This document shows, one piece after another, positions 1-5,508 of a stretch of 5,852 nt of DNA; position 1 is the stretch's first letter; every line of letters begins with the position of its first letter. The stretch lies in the NCBI GenBank assembly GCA_947306845.1, contig CAMZHP010000223.1, forward strand, positions 1-5,852, written 5' to 3'. The position numbers and the translations under genes are program-made. Below the pieces are notes generated by a model. That model was not told the origin of the DNA and did not search any database. It saw only the letters and a program-made list of their open reading frames with translations. This DNA comes from an uncultured Prevotellaceae bacterium (GTDB lineage Bacteria > Bacteroidota > Bacteroidia > Bacteroidales > Bacteroidaceae).

Positions 1-1004
1 ATTGGGCAAATCTGTCGTTTGGCTATATGCCGACTGACTACAATGTGCGTTGCTACTACCGCGACGGAAAATGGGGCGAGATCGAGATCTGCTCCGATGA
101 GTTCATCAAACTGCACATGGCCGCTACAAGCCTTCACTATGGACAGGAGGCTTTCGAGGGACTCAAGGCATATCGCTGTCCTGATGGCAAGGTGCGCACA
201 TTCCGTTCCGACGAGAATGCCGCTCGCCTGCAGCGCACATGCCGTGGCATCATGATGCCGGAGGTGCCCACAGAACTGTTTGAGGAAATGGTGGCTAAGG
301 TGGTGAGGCTCAACCAGGAGTATATCCCCACCTATGAGAGCGGAGCCACACTCTATATCCGTCCGCTCCTCATCGGTACATCAGCCCAGGTGGGTGTGCA
401 TCCCGCCAAGGAATATCTCTTCCTGATCTTCGTCACTCCCGTGGGACCGTACTTCAAGGGAGGATTCTCCACCAATCCGTATGTCATCATACGCGACTTC
501 GACCGCGCTGCTCCGTTGGGCACAGGATGCTATAAGGTGGGTGGCAACTATGCCGCTTCGCTCTTTGCCAACAATGTGGCGCATGAGAAAGGCTATGCTT
601 GCGAGTTCTATCTCGATGCCAAGGAGAAGAAATACATGGATGAGTGCGGTGCCGCCAATTTCTTTGGTATCAAGGACAATACCTATGTCACTCCGAAATC
701 GACATCCATCCTTCCCAGTATCACCAACAAGAGCCTCATGCAACTCGCTGAGGACCTCGGACTGAAGGTGGAGCGCAGACCTATCCCCGAGGAGGAACTG
801 GAGACCTTTGAGGAGGCCGGTGCTTGCGGAACTGCTGCCGTCATCAGTCCCATCTCCTATATCGATGACCTCGATACGGGCAAGCGTTATGAATTTGGAA
901 CCGAACCGGGCCCCATCTCGAAGAAACTTTACGAGACGCTCCGCGGCATCCAATACGGCACCATCGAGGACAAGCACGGGTGGACTAAAGTAATCATTGG
1001 ATGA
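1..1004 (+). CDS. ilvE: Branched-chain amino acid aminotransferase, 5'-truncated by the window edge
   Basis: This cytoplasmic PLP enzyme transfers the amino group between glutamate and the 2-keto acids of leucine, isoleucine and valine, the last step of their synthesis and the first of their breakdown. The reading frame is open from base 3, and the eight codons before the ATG at 27 read WANLSFGY, which matches the conserved N-terminus of this family. The ATG at 27 is therefore internal, and only about five or six residues are missing. Visible are 333 residues, against about 340 for the Bacteroidetes type. Motifs in order, numbered from the Met at 27: [10 protein letters not shown] near the N-terminus; the PLP Schiff-base lysine in YKVGGNY (Lys170, codon 534-536); ECGAANFF; and the cofactor-phosphate loop [11 protein letters not shown]. 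The stop TGA overlaps the trmB start in an ATGA junction, suggesting translational coupling. No promoter is visible because the start lies outside the window. Confidence 0.95.
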   Translation, partial: WANLSFGYMPTDYNVRCYYRDGKWGEIEICSDEFIKLHMAATSLHYGQEAFEGLKAYRCPDGKVRTFRSDENAARLQRTCRGIMMPEVPTELFEEMVAKVVRLNQEYIPTYESGATLYIRPLLIGTSAQVGVHPAKEYLFLIFVTPVGPYFKGGFSTNPYVIIRDFDRAAPLGTGCYKVGGNYAASLFANNVAHEKGYACEFYLDAKEKKYMDECGAANFFGIKDNTYVTPKSTSILPSITNKSLMQLAEDLGLKVERRPIPEEELETFEEAGACGTAAVISPISYIDDLDTGKRYEFGTEPGPISKKLYETLRGIQYGTIEDKHGWTKVIIG

Positions 1005-1771
1005 GCAAAGGAAAACTGGCGAAGTTCGCCGACATGGAAAAATATGAGAACGTGTTCCAATACCCTTTTTCGGTAGTGGAACACGTTCCTTTTGACATGC
1101 AGGGTCGCTGGCGGGAAGACTATTTCCACAACGACCATCCCATCGTGCTGGAACTGGGGTGCGGCAAGGGAGAATACACCGTGGGACTGGCACGTATGTT
1201 TCCCGACATCAATTTTATCGGTGTGGACATCAAGGGTGCGCGCATGTGGACAGGGGCGACGCAGGCTCTGAACGAGGGCCTGGGCAACGTGGCTTTCCTG
1301 CGCACCAACATCGAAATCATCGAGCGCTTCTTCTCGCCGGGCGAGGTGCAGGAGATATGGCTCACTTTCAGCGACCCACAGATGAAGAATCCCAGGAAAC
1401 GCCTCTCCAGCTCTTTCTTCATGGAGCGTTACCGCAAATTCCTCGTCGACGGGGGCATCGTACATCTGAAGACAGACTCCAATTTCCTCTTTACCTATAC
1501 ACGCCTCATGGTGGAGAAAAATGGCCTGCCCATGCTGCTATGCACCGACGACCTCTATCATTTTGAGCAGGTGGATGAGGCGACACGCCAAATCCTCTCT
1601 ATCCACACCTATTATGAGAATATGTGGATAGAGCGGGGACTCAATATCAAATACATGAAATTCCGCCTGCCGCACGAAGGCTTGCTTGAGGAGTCGGAGG
1701 TGGAGATACCGCTCGACGACTATCGCAGTTACAGGCGTGACAAGCGGTCTTCGTTGGAGAAGGCCAAATAA
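1001..1771 (+). CDS. trmB: tRNA (guanine46-N7)-methyltransferase
   Basis: This 256-residue enzyme uses S-adenosylmethionine to methylate N7 of guanosine 46 in the variable loop of tRNAs. The Rossmann-type fold shows the SAM-binding glycine loop ELGCGKGEY (51-59), the acidic strand GVDIKGAR (74-81), and the TrmB signature [12 protein letters not shown] (124-135), which corresponds to DPWPKKRH-type motifs in enterobacterial enzymes. LKTDS (156-160) and the C-terminal segment around 201-223 are also typical. The N-terminal ~40 residues are basic and aromatic, as usual for Bacteroidetes members. The ATG at 1001 overlaps the ilvE stop by 4 bp and has no clear Shine-Dalgarno, so translation probably depends on ribosomes finishing ilvE. 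It ends 6 bp from the convergent esterase stop, with no terminator between them. Confidence 0.95.
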   Translation: MSKGKLAKFADMEKYENVFQYPFSVVEHVPFDMQGRWREDYFHNDHPIVLELGCGKGEYTVGLARMFPDINFIGVDIKGARMWTGATQALNEGLGNVAFLRTNIEIIERFFSPGEVQEIWLTFSDPQMKNPRKRLSSSFFMERYRKFLVDGGIVHLKTDSNFLFTYTRLMVEKNGLPMLLCTDDLYHFEQVDEATRQILSIHTYYENMWIERGLNIKYMKFRLPHEGLLEESEVEIPLDDYRSYRRDKRSSLEKAK

Positions 1772-1777
1772 TACACT

Positions 1778-3073
1778 TTATTTCAGTCTCTTGCGTATCC
1801 ACTCCATTTGCCCTCGGTTGGTGGCATTGGAGGTCCAGTGCTCATTGATGGGGGTGATGAGACTTTCTTTCTCGCAGGTCAGCGTGTTCCAAACCGCATA
1901 GGAGGTGGTGGGCGGACAGGTATCATCATTGAATCCCCATGTGAGATAAGTGGGACAGGTGATGTGACGGGCGAAGTTCACCACATCATAATAAGACATG
2001 GTGCGGATGTTCGCCTCGCTGTACATCCCCTCCTCGGCCTTGAAATGGGGATAGCCGCTGGTGTGGCCCACACTGCCGGCGGCCATGTCGCTCAAAGCTG
2101 GATGGTTGGCAACACAACAAGTCACCCGTTTGTCGAGTGCGGCAGCGATGAGTGAGAGGGCGCCTCCCTGGCTTCCGCCCATGACGGCCACATTGCGGCC
2201 GTCCCATTCGGGCAGTGAGATGAGAAAGTCGATGCAGCGCACCAAACCCAGGTAGACATGGCGCATGTAGTAATGTTCGGGTGAGTCAAGCCCCATCTCA
2301 AGATATTCGCTGAAGGCAGAGCGGATATCGGCAAAATCTTCCTCGTTCATCGTGGGGCGCATGCCGTGGATCTCGGTCACGAAACGTATCATGCCGGCCT
2401 GTTGATAGTAGGGACGGGAGGTCACTTCCTTGATGGTCTTCACACCGGCTCCGGGAGGGGTGAGCACCACGGGACAGGTGCCTGGTTGGGCCTTTTTCGG
2501 AACGAGCAGGTAGCCATAGAGCCAATGGCGCCGGTCTACCTGCAGTTTGATCAGGTACACATCCTCCACATCGTCGCACATTTCCTTGACCAACTCTTTG
2601 GTATATTTCATCGGAATTTTCTGGTTTTCGGCCAAGGATTTCTGCCAGAAATCGAGAAAGTCCTTGGGCTCCTGAGTGAAAGGAACAATTTTCTCGGGTG
2701 AGAACCCTACTTTCACATGGTGGCGGTAGGTGGTGCCATCAAGGGTCGTGGTCAGGCGGAGGTCGCGGAAGCCCGGACTTTTGCTTGTGCCCATGTCGAT
2801 GGTGGCACGGCCGTTGCGCAGGGTCACTTTGCCGCTTTTGTCACTTTTGAGAAGGTCACCTCCGATGCTGTATTCCACCACGGCATCACGGGGTATGCCG
2901 TACTTGTAGAACTGCACCTCGATGGTGGCTTTTTCGCCAGTTTGGTATATCCAGTCGGCATGGTCGGGAACGGTCACCCACAGGTAATCGCTTCGATAAG
3001 GATAATTCTCGGCTTGCGTTGGAGTGATGAGGCAAATACTGAGCAAAAGGACAAGAAAAAGATACTTTTTCAT
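1778..3073 (-). CDS. Exported CE7-family acetyl esterase (acetylxylan esterase / cephalosporin-C deacetylase-like)
   Basis: The product has 431 residues and is a predicted secreted alpha/beta hydrolase. A type I signal peptide covers residues 1-21 (basic MKK, leucine-rich core, cleavage after TQA). I see no lipobox, because the Cys at 14 is preceded by Ile. Residues ~25-125 form a beta-rich N-terminal domain not present in ~320-residue cytoplasmic CE7 enzymes. The catalytic domain follows from ~126. The nucleophile is Ser301 in GGSQGG. The likely acid is Asp384 in NDDTCPPTT and the likely base is His412 in NEHW. The 83- and 28-residue spacings are close to those I recall for CE7 enzymes. The usual RGQ motif before the nucleophile is not obvious; the corresponding stretch reads EIHGMRP. 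The family removes acetyl groups from xylo-oligosaccharides and other small esters, but the substrate here is unknown. It stands alone, with no SusC/SusD or glycosidase gene in view. The ATG at 3073 is chosen because it opens directly into the signal peptide. Confidence 0.88.
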   Translation of the reverse strand: MKKYLFLVLLLSICLITPTQAENYPYRSDYLWVTVPDHADWIYQTGEKATIEVQFYKYGIPRDAVVEYSIGGDLLKSDKSGKVTLRNGRATIDMGTSKSPGFRDLRLTTTLDGTTYRHHVKVGFSPEKIVPFTQEPKDFLDFWQKSLAENQKIPMKYTKELVKEMCDDVEDVYLIKLQVDRRHWLYGYLLVPKKAQPGTCPVVLTPPGAGVKTIKEVTSRPYYQQAGMIRFVTEIHGMRPTMNEEDFADIRSAFSEYLEMGLDSPEHYYMRHVYLGLVRCIDFLISLPEWDGRNVAVMGGSQGGALSLIAAALDKRVTCCVANHPALSDMAAGSVGHTSGYPHFKAEEGMYSEANIRTMSYYDVVNFARHITCPTYLTWGFNDDTCPPTTSYAVWNTLTCEKESLITPINEHWTSNATNRGQMEWIRKRLK

Positions 3074-3160
3074 TGGATGGTGTTTTTAGATAAGTTTTTA
3101 TAGTTTGTAGGTAGGGCCTTCCGTGCCCTTATGAGGCTTGAGACCTCCAATCGTAGATTA
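3074..3160 (-). other. Leader region of the esterase with two short hairpins and a direct repeat
   Basis: Between the inferred transcription start and the esterase ATG there is a GC-rich block with two small inverted repeats. AGGGC at 3113-3117 pairs with GCCCT at 3125-3129 around a 7-nt loop. GAGG at 3133-3136 pairs with CCTC at 3144-3147, also around 7 nt. Closer to the start codon the 7-mer GTTTTTA (plus-strand reading) occurs twice, at 3082-3088 and 3094-3100, making an A-rich stretch upstream of the start on the minus strand. No Shine-Dalgarno is seen. The stems are short and may be chance. Confidence 0.25.
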
Positions 3161-3165
3161 TCATG

Positions 3166-3173
3166 CAAAATTA
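3166..3173 (-). promoter_or_regulatory. Probable -7 element of the esterase promoter
   Basis: The minus strand reads TAATTTTG, a full match to the Bacteroidetes -7 consensus TAnnTTTG. A possible -33 TTG lies on the minus strand at 3197-3199, about 23 bp upstream, slightly longer than the usual spacing of 19-21. Transcription would begin near 3160 and leave an untranslated leader of roughly 85 nt before the ATG at 3073. The match is to a short consensus in AT-rich DNA, so confidence is moderate. Confidence 0.5.
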
Positions 3174-3247
3174 AGGTTTTTCCTGCACTTTTTACCCAAT
3201 AATTATGATTTTTGAGGCGGAAAGAGACCAATTCACAAAATATTCTG

Positions 3248-3255
3248 TATTTTTG
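3248..3255 (+). promoter_or_regulatory. Probable -7 element for the HMA-mrp-lipoprotein operon
   Basis: TATTTTTG fully matches the Bacteroidetes -7 consensus TAnnTTTG and sits 29 bp before the ATG at 3285, giving a leader of only about 20-25 nt. No TTTG-like -33 element is found at 19-21 bp upstream. The same 8-mer with a following C also precedes the DUF4492-cydA genes at 5201. This promoter and the esterase promoter are back to back, with their -7 elements about 75 bp apart. Confidence 0.55.
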
Positions 3256-3284
3256 CATATTATTTACAATTAAAATTGATAGAA

Positions 3285-3632
3285 ATGAGAAAATTTTTGA
3301 TGATTATGATGCTGATGCTAACCGCCAACGTAATGATGGCTAAGGACATCCGCACCTTGGTGGTGACCACCAATCCCCAAATGCATTGCCCAAAATGTGA
3401 AAACCAAGTGAAAAATGGCCTCAAAGATTTGAAAGGAATCAAGTCGGTGGAGACCAGCGTGGCCGACCAGACCGTTACCATCCAGTATAATGCCAAGAAA
3501 GTCTCAGAGGAGCAAATTATCCAGACTCTTGACGGAATCGGTAGAAAGGCACGCAAACTCGCCGAGGGCGAGAAGGTAGCCCGTGAGGCACATGAGTGCA
3601 GTGAGAAATCCGAAGGGGGAGACTGCAAGTAA
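3285..3632 (+). CDS. Exported heavy-metal-associated (HMA) domain protein with CPKC motif
   Basis: This small protein of 115 residues has a signal peptide (residues 1-19, MRKF start, methionine-rich core, cleavage after MMA). A single HMA ferredoxin-like domain follows at ~23-90. The metal-binding motif is MHCPKC (Cys35, Cys38), equivalent to the MxCxxC of MerP, CopZ and P-type ATPase N-domains, which bind Cu(I), Hg(II) or Zn(II). The family's preceding glycine is replaced by Gln. The charged tail (91-115) carries two further cysteines (Cys105, Cys114) absent from ordinary copper chaperones. The ATG at 3285 is preferred over a TTG at 3276 because it lies directly ahead of a normal signal peptide. 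The stop TAA shares its last base with the mrp start, so the genes are probably translationally coupled. The metal is unknown; a periplasmic metal carrier or a redox/disulfide role are both possible. Confidence 0.85.
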   Translation: MRKFLMIMMLMLTANVMMAKDIRTLVVTTNPQMHCPKCENQVKNGLKDLKGIKSVETSVADQTVTIQYNAKKVSEEQIIQTLDGIGRKARKLAEGEKVAREAHECSEKSEGGDCK

Positions 3633-4708
3633 TGACACTTTATCCCCAGCTAATTTTTGACGCACTGGCCACCGTCACCTATCCAGGCACCAAGAAAAGC
3701 CTGATAGAGAGTGAGATGGTGGCCGACAATCTGCGCATCGATGGCATGAAGGTGTCGTTCTCTCTTGTCTTTCCAAGGGAGACAGATCCTTTTTTGAAAT
3801 CCACCCTCAAGGCGGCGGAAGCGGCTATCCATTATCATGTGGACAAGGATGTGGTGGTGGAAATCACACCTGAGTTCAAGGCCAAACAAGCACCCAAACC
3901 AGAAAAACTGCTGCCGCAGGTGAAGAACATCATCGCGGTCAGTTCTGGAAAAGGTGGGGTGGGCAAGAGCACGGTAGCCGTCAACCTCGCCATCTCTTTG
4001 GCAAGGTTAGGATATCAGGTGGGATTGCTCGACACAGACATTTTCGGTCCCTCAGTGCCCAAGATGTTCGGTGTGGAGGATGCCAGGCCTTATGCCGTGG
4101 AGGTGGACGGCAGGCATCTCATCGAACCCATCACGCAGTATGGGGTGAAACTGCTCAGCATCGGCTTCTTCGTCAATCCGGAGACAGCTACTCTTTGGCG
4201 GGGTGCCATGGCATGCAATGCCCTGAAACAACTGCTGGAAGATGCTGACTGGGGTGAACTTGACTATCTTATCCTCGACACCCCGCCGGGCACGAGTGAC
4301 ATCCATCTGTCGCTGTTGCAACTGCTCGACATCACAGGGGCGGTCATCGTCAGCACTCCGCAGGCGGTGGCGCTCGCTGATGCCAGGAAGGGTATCGATA
4401 TGTATCTCAACGAGAAGGTCAATGTGCCCATCCTCGGACTGGTGGAGAACATGGCTTGGTTTACACCGGCAGAACTCCCACAAAACCGCTATTACATCTT
4501 TGGAAAGGAAGGGTGTAAAAAACTCGCAGCGGAGATGAGCATTCCCCTGCTGGCCCAGATTCCAGTGGTTCAGAGCATCTGTGAGAATGGTGATTCGGGT
4601 ACACCGGCAGCACTCAACATCGAGACGGCAACAGGCCAGGCTTTCCTCAACCTTGCACAGGCGGTGCTCTCGGTGTCAAGGCGAAAGTCCGCTAAAATGA
4701 ATTCATAG
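3632..4708 (+). CDS. mrp: Mrp/ApbC/NBP35-family iron-sulfur cluster carrier ATPase
   Basis: This 358-residue cytoplasmic P-loop ATPase family receives Fe-S clusters and passes them to apo-enzymes. Residues 1-~85 are a MIP18/DUF59-type domain, followed by a short basic, proline-containing linker (83-97) and the ATPase domain. The deviant Walker A is GKGGVGKS (106-113). DTDIFGPSVPKM (134-145), WRGAM (189-193), DTPPGTSD (216-223) and STPQAVALADARKG (241-254) are classic Mrp signatures. Oddly, the CxxC that normally follows the ENM motif and bridges a cluster between two subunits is absent: after VENMAWF (271-277) come TPAELPQN and then YYIFG. Only Cys194, Cys295 and Cys317 remain. The start overlaps the HMA stop by 1 bp, with a purine-rich GGGGGAG about 10 nt upstream. 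The lipoprotein gene follows after 8 bp. Confidence 0.93.
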   Translation: MTLYPQLIFDALATVTYPGTKKSLIESEMVADNLRIDGMKVSFSLVFPRETDPFLKSTLKAAEAAIHYHVDKDVVVEITPEFKAKQAPKPEKLLPQVKNIIAVSSGKGGVGKSTVAVNLAISLARLGYQVGLLDTDIFGPSVPKMFGVEDARPYAVEVDGRHLIEPITQYGVKLLSIGFFVNPETATLWRGAMACNALKQLLEDADWGELDYLILDTPPGTSDIHLSLLQLLDITGAVIVSTPQAVALADARKGIDMYLNEKVNVPILGLVENMAWFTPAELPQNRYYIFGKEGCKKLAAEMSIPLLAQIPVVQSICENGDSGTPAALNIETATGQAFLNLAQAVLSVSRRKSAKMNS

Positions 4709-4716
4709 AGAAGACC

Positions 4717-5022
4717 ATGCTTTATATGAAGAATCTGACAAAGAGACTACAACAATGGATGACATTGGCATGTCTGTCGATGTGTCTCTCTTTGGTTTCT
4801 TGCGCCGATTTGTTCAGTACCATTGTGGAATCTGATTTGACGTATGCAGTGAATAAAGCCAAACCCACAGATTCGAAAAGCAAGAAAGCCCGTGAGAAAG
4901 AGGAGCAGCAACTGAGACAGGAGGGCAAATGTCCTACGTGCCACGGTATGGGCAAAACTCTCGACGGGCGCTATGACTGCCCGAAGTGCAATGGAACAGG
5001 AAAAATAACGGAAGCAAACTAA
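4717..5022 (+). CDS. Small lipoprotein with two DnaJ-type CxxCxGxG zinc motifs
   Basis: I do not recognise this 101-residue protein as a named gene. It has a lipoprotein signal: a basic N-terminus (KNLTKR), a hydrophobic core, and the lipobox LVSC with the lipidated Cys29. A charged, Lys/Glu-rich linker (47-70) that may be helical follows. Two zinc-knuckle repeats come next, CPTCHGMG (72-79) and CPKCNGTG (88-95). They have the CxxCxGxG pattern and spacing of half of the DnaJ cysteine-rich domain, where two such motifs chelate one Zn(II). There is no J-domain. The mature protein would be envelope-anchored, and the residues after Cys29 (ADLF) do not resemble a surface-export signal, so a periplasmic orientation is likelier. 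A start at 4726 is also possible; 4717 lies closer to the AGAGAAG purine stretch at 4707-4713. It is the last gene of the HMA-mrp unit, 8 bp after mrp. Confidence 0.8.
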   Translation: MLYMKNLTKRLQQWMTLACLSMCLSLVSCADLFSTIVESDLTYAVNKAKPTDSKSKKAREKEEQQLRQEGKCPTCHGMGKTLDGRYDCPKCNGTGKITEAN

Positions 5023-5052
5023 AAACGCAGCGGCTTTGCCCGTTGATCATAG

Positions 5053-5097
5053 GCTATCCCAAGCGTCTGAGGACTTTTCCCAGACACTTGGGATAGC
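5053..5097. terminator. 45-nt hairpin, probable transcription terminator after the mrp operon
   Basis: A near-perfect inverted repeat lies 30 bp after the lipoprotein stop. GCTATCCCAAG (5053-5063) pairs with CTTGGGATAGC (5087-5097). After one C/A mismatch, GTCTG (5065-5069) pairs with CAGAC (5081-5085). With one bulged A, GGA pairs with TCC around a CTTT loop. That makes 19 pairs in 45 nt. No T-run follows on either strand, so it is not a textbook intrinsic terminator. Its place between two same-strand units supports 3'-end formation or RNA protection. Confidence 0.55.
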
Positions 5098-5254
5098 GGT
5101 GTTTATCTCCCTCAACAAAAAAAGTGTCTTGTGATGCTTTACATTGTTGTTTTTTTTTATGATTTTAGGGAAAAAATGAAATAGGTATTGTTTTTTTTAC
5201 TATTTTTGCGATAATTATCAGCCCTCATGATTACCAAAGGTAAAGATCTCTACT
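5098..5254 (+). other. AT-rich upstream region of the DUF4492-cydA genes
   Basis: This stretch holds several homopolymer runs (A7 near 5117-5123, T10 near 5150-5158, T8 near 5191-5198) and the -7 element described separately. No convincing ORF or operator is visible. The inferred leader runs from about 5215 to the ATG at 5255 and includes AAAGG at 5236-5240, rather far (14 nt) from the start. Confidence 0.4.
5201..5208 (+). promoter_or_regulatory. Probable -7 element for DUF4492-cydA
   Basis: TATTTTTG fits the Bacteroidetes TAnnTTTG -7 consensus exactly and lies 46 bp before the ATG at 5255, so transcription should start near 5215. No TTTG is found at the expected -33 position; the TTG at 5188-5190 is too close. 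The element and its trailing GC resemble the one at 3248-3255. Confidence 0.55.
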
Positions 5255-5488
5255 ATGCGAAAGACAAACATTCTATACAAGGTGTATGATCTCTATGCTG
5301 ATGGTTTCCGCAACATGACGTTGGGGAAAACGTTGTGGGCTGTCATTCTCATCAAACTGTTCATCATATTTGTTGTTCTAAAACTCTTCTTTTTCCCGAA
5401 TTACATCAAACAACATTCCCAGGAAGGTGAGGAGGCAGAGTTTGTGAGTTCGGAGATAATAGGGAGGACTACGCAGAAAATGGAATAA
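5255..5488 (+). CDS. DUF4492-type single-span membrane protein preceding cydA
   Basis: This product of 77 residues has a basic N-terminal segment (1-25, with Arg2, Lys3, Lys9, Arg19, Lys25) containing the YDLYADGFRNMTLGKTLW stretch I associate with DUF4492. One transmembrane helix follows at ~27-48, ending in the aromatic KLFFFPN, and then a polar, mostly acidic tail. The positive-inside rule places the N-terminus in the cytoplasm. Lys34 lies inside the helix, which is unusual for a lone anchor and suggests a partner protein. The gene sits 20 bp upstream of cydA on the same strand, a placement I recall for this family in Bacteroidetes. By position and size it could be a small accessory subunit of cytochrome bd, as CydX is in Proteobacteria, but it is longer than CydX (about 37 residues) and I see no sequence match. 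Biochemical function is unproven. Confidence 0.85.
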   Translation: MRKTNILYKVYDLYADGFRNMTLGKTLWAVILIKLFIIFVVLKLFFFPNYIKQHSQEGEEAEFVSSEIIGRTTQKME

Positions 5489-5508
5489 TCTCACAAATAT
5501 AAAGGCTT

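Noticed and set aside
27..29. ATG at 27 as the true ilvE start
   Set aside because: The frame stays open to base 3 and the upstream codons encode conserved family residues (WANLSFGY), so the real start is outside the window.
381..1193. A 270-codon open frame on the minus strand opposite ilvE and trmB
   Set aside because: It spans the junction of two clear plus-strand genes, and its translation has no recognisable domain. It is a by-product of codon bias in the real genes.
929..1465. A 178-codon open frame on the minus strand opposite trmB
   Set aside because: It is antisense to conserved TrmB motifs and has no family features or start signal of its own.
2366..3103. Plus-strand open frames of 111 and 128 codons across the esterase gene
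   Set aside because: They lie antisense to the esterase, whose signal peptide and catalytic motifs are clear, and look like composition shadows.
5024..5045. GC-rich stretch after the lipoprotein stop as a second terminator hairpin
   Set aside because: Only 2-4 bp interrupted pairings can be drawn, and the much stronger hairpin at 5053-5097 explains the region better.
5129..5146. TTGTGATGCTTTACATTG as a CRP/FNR-like operator ahead of the cyd genes
   Set aside because: Only one half-site resembles the consensus and the dyad is poor. It is also about 55 bp upstream of the -7 element, so I cannot support a binding site.
5227..5289. A 20-codon upstream ORF overlapping the DUF4492 start
   Set aside because: It is short, has no family features or good ribosome-binding site, and its coding potential cannot be judged from one sequence.
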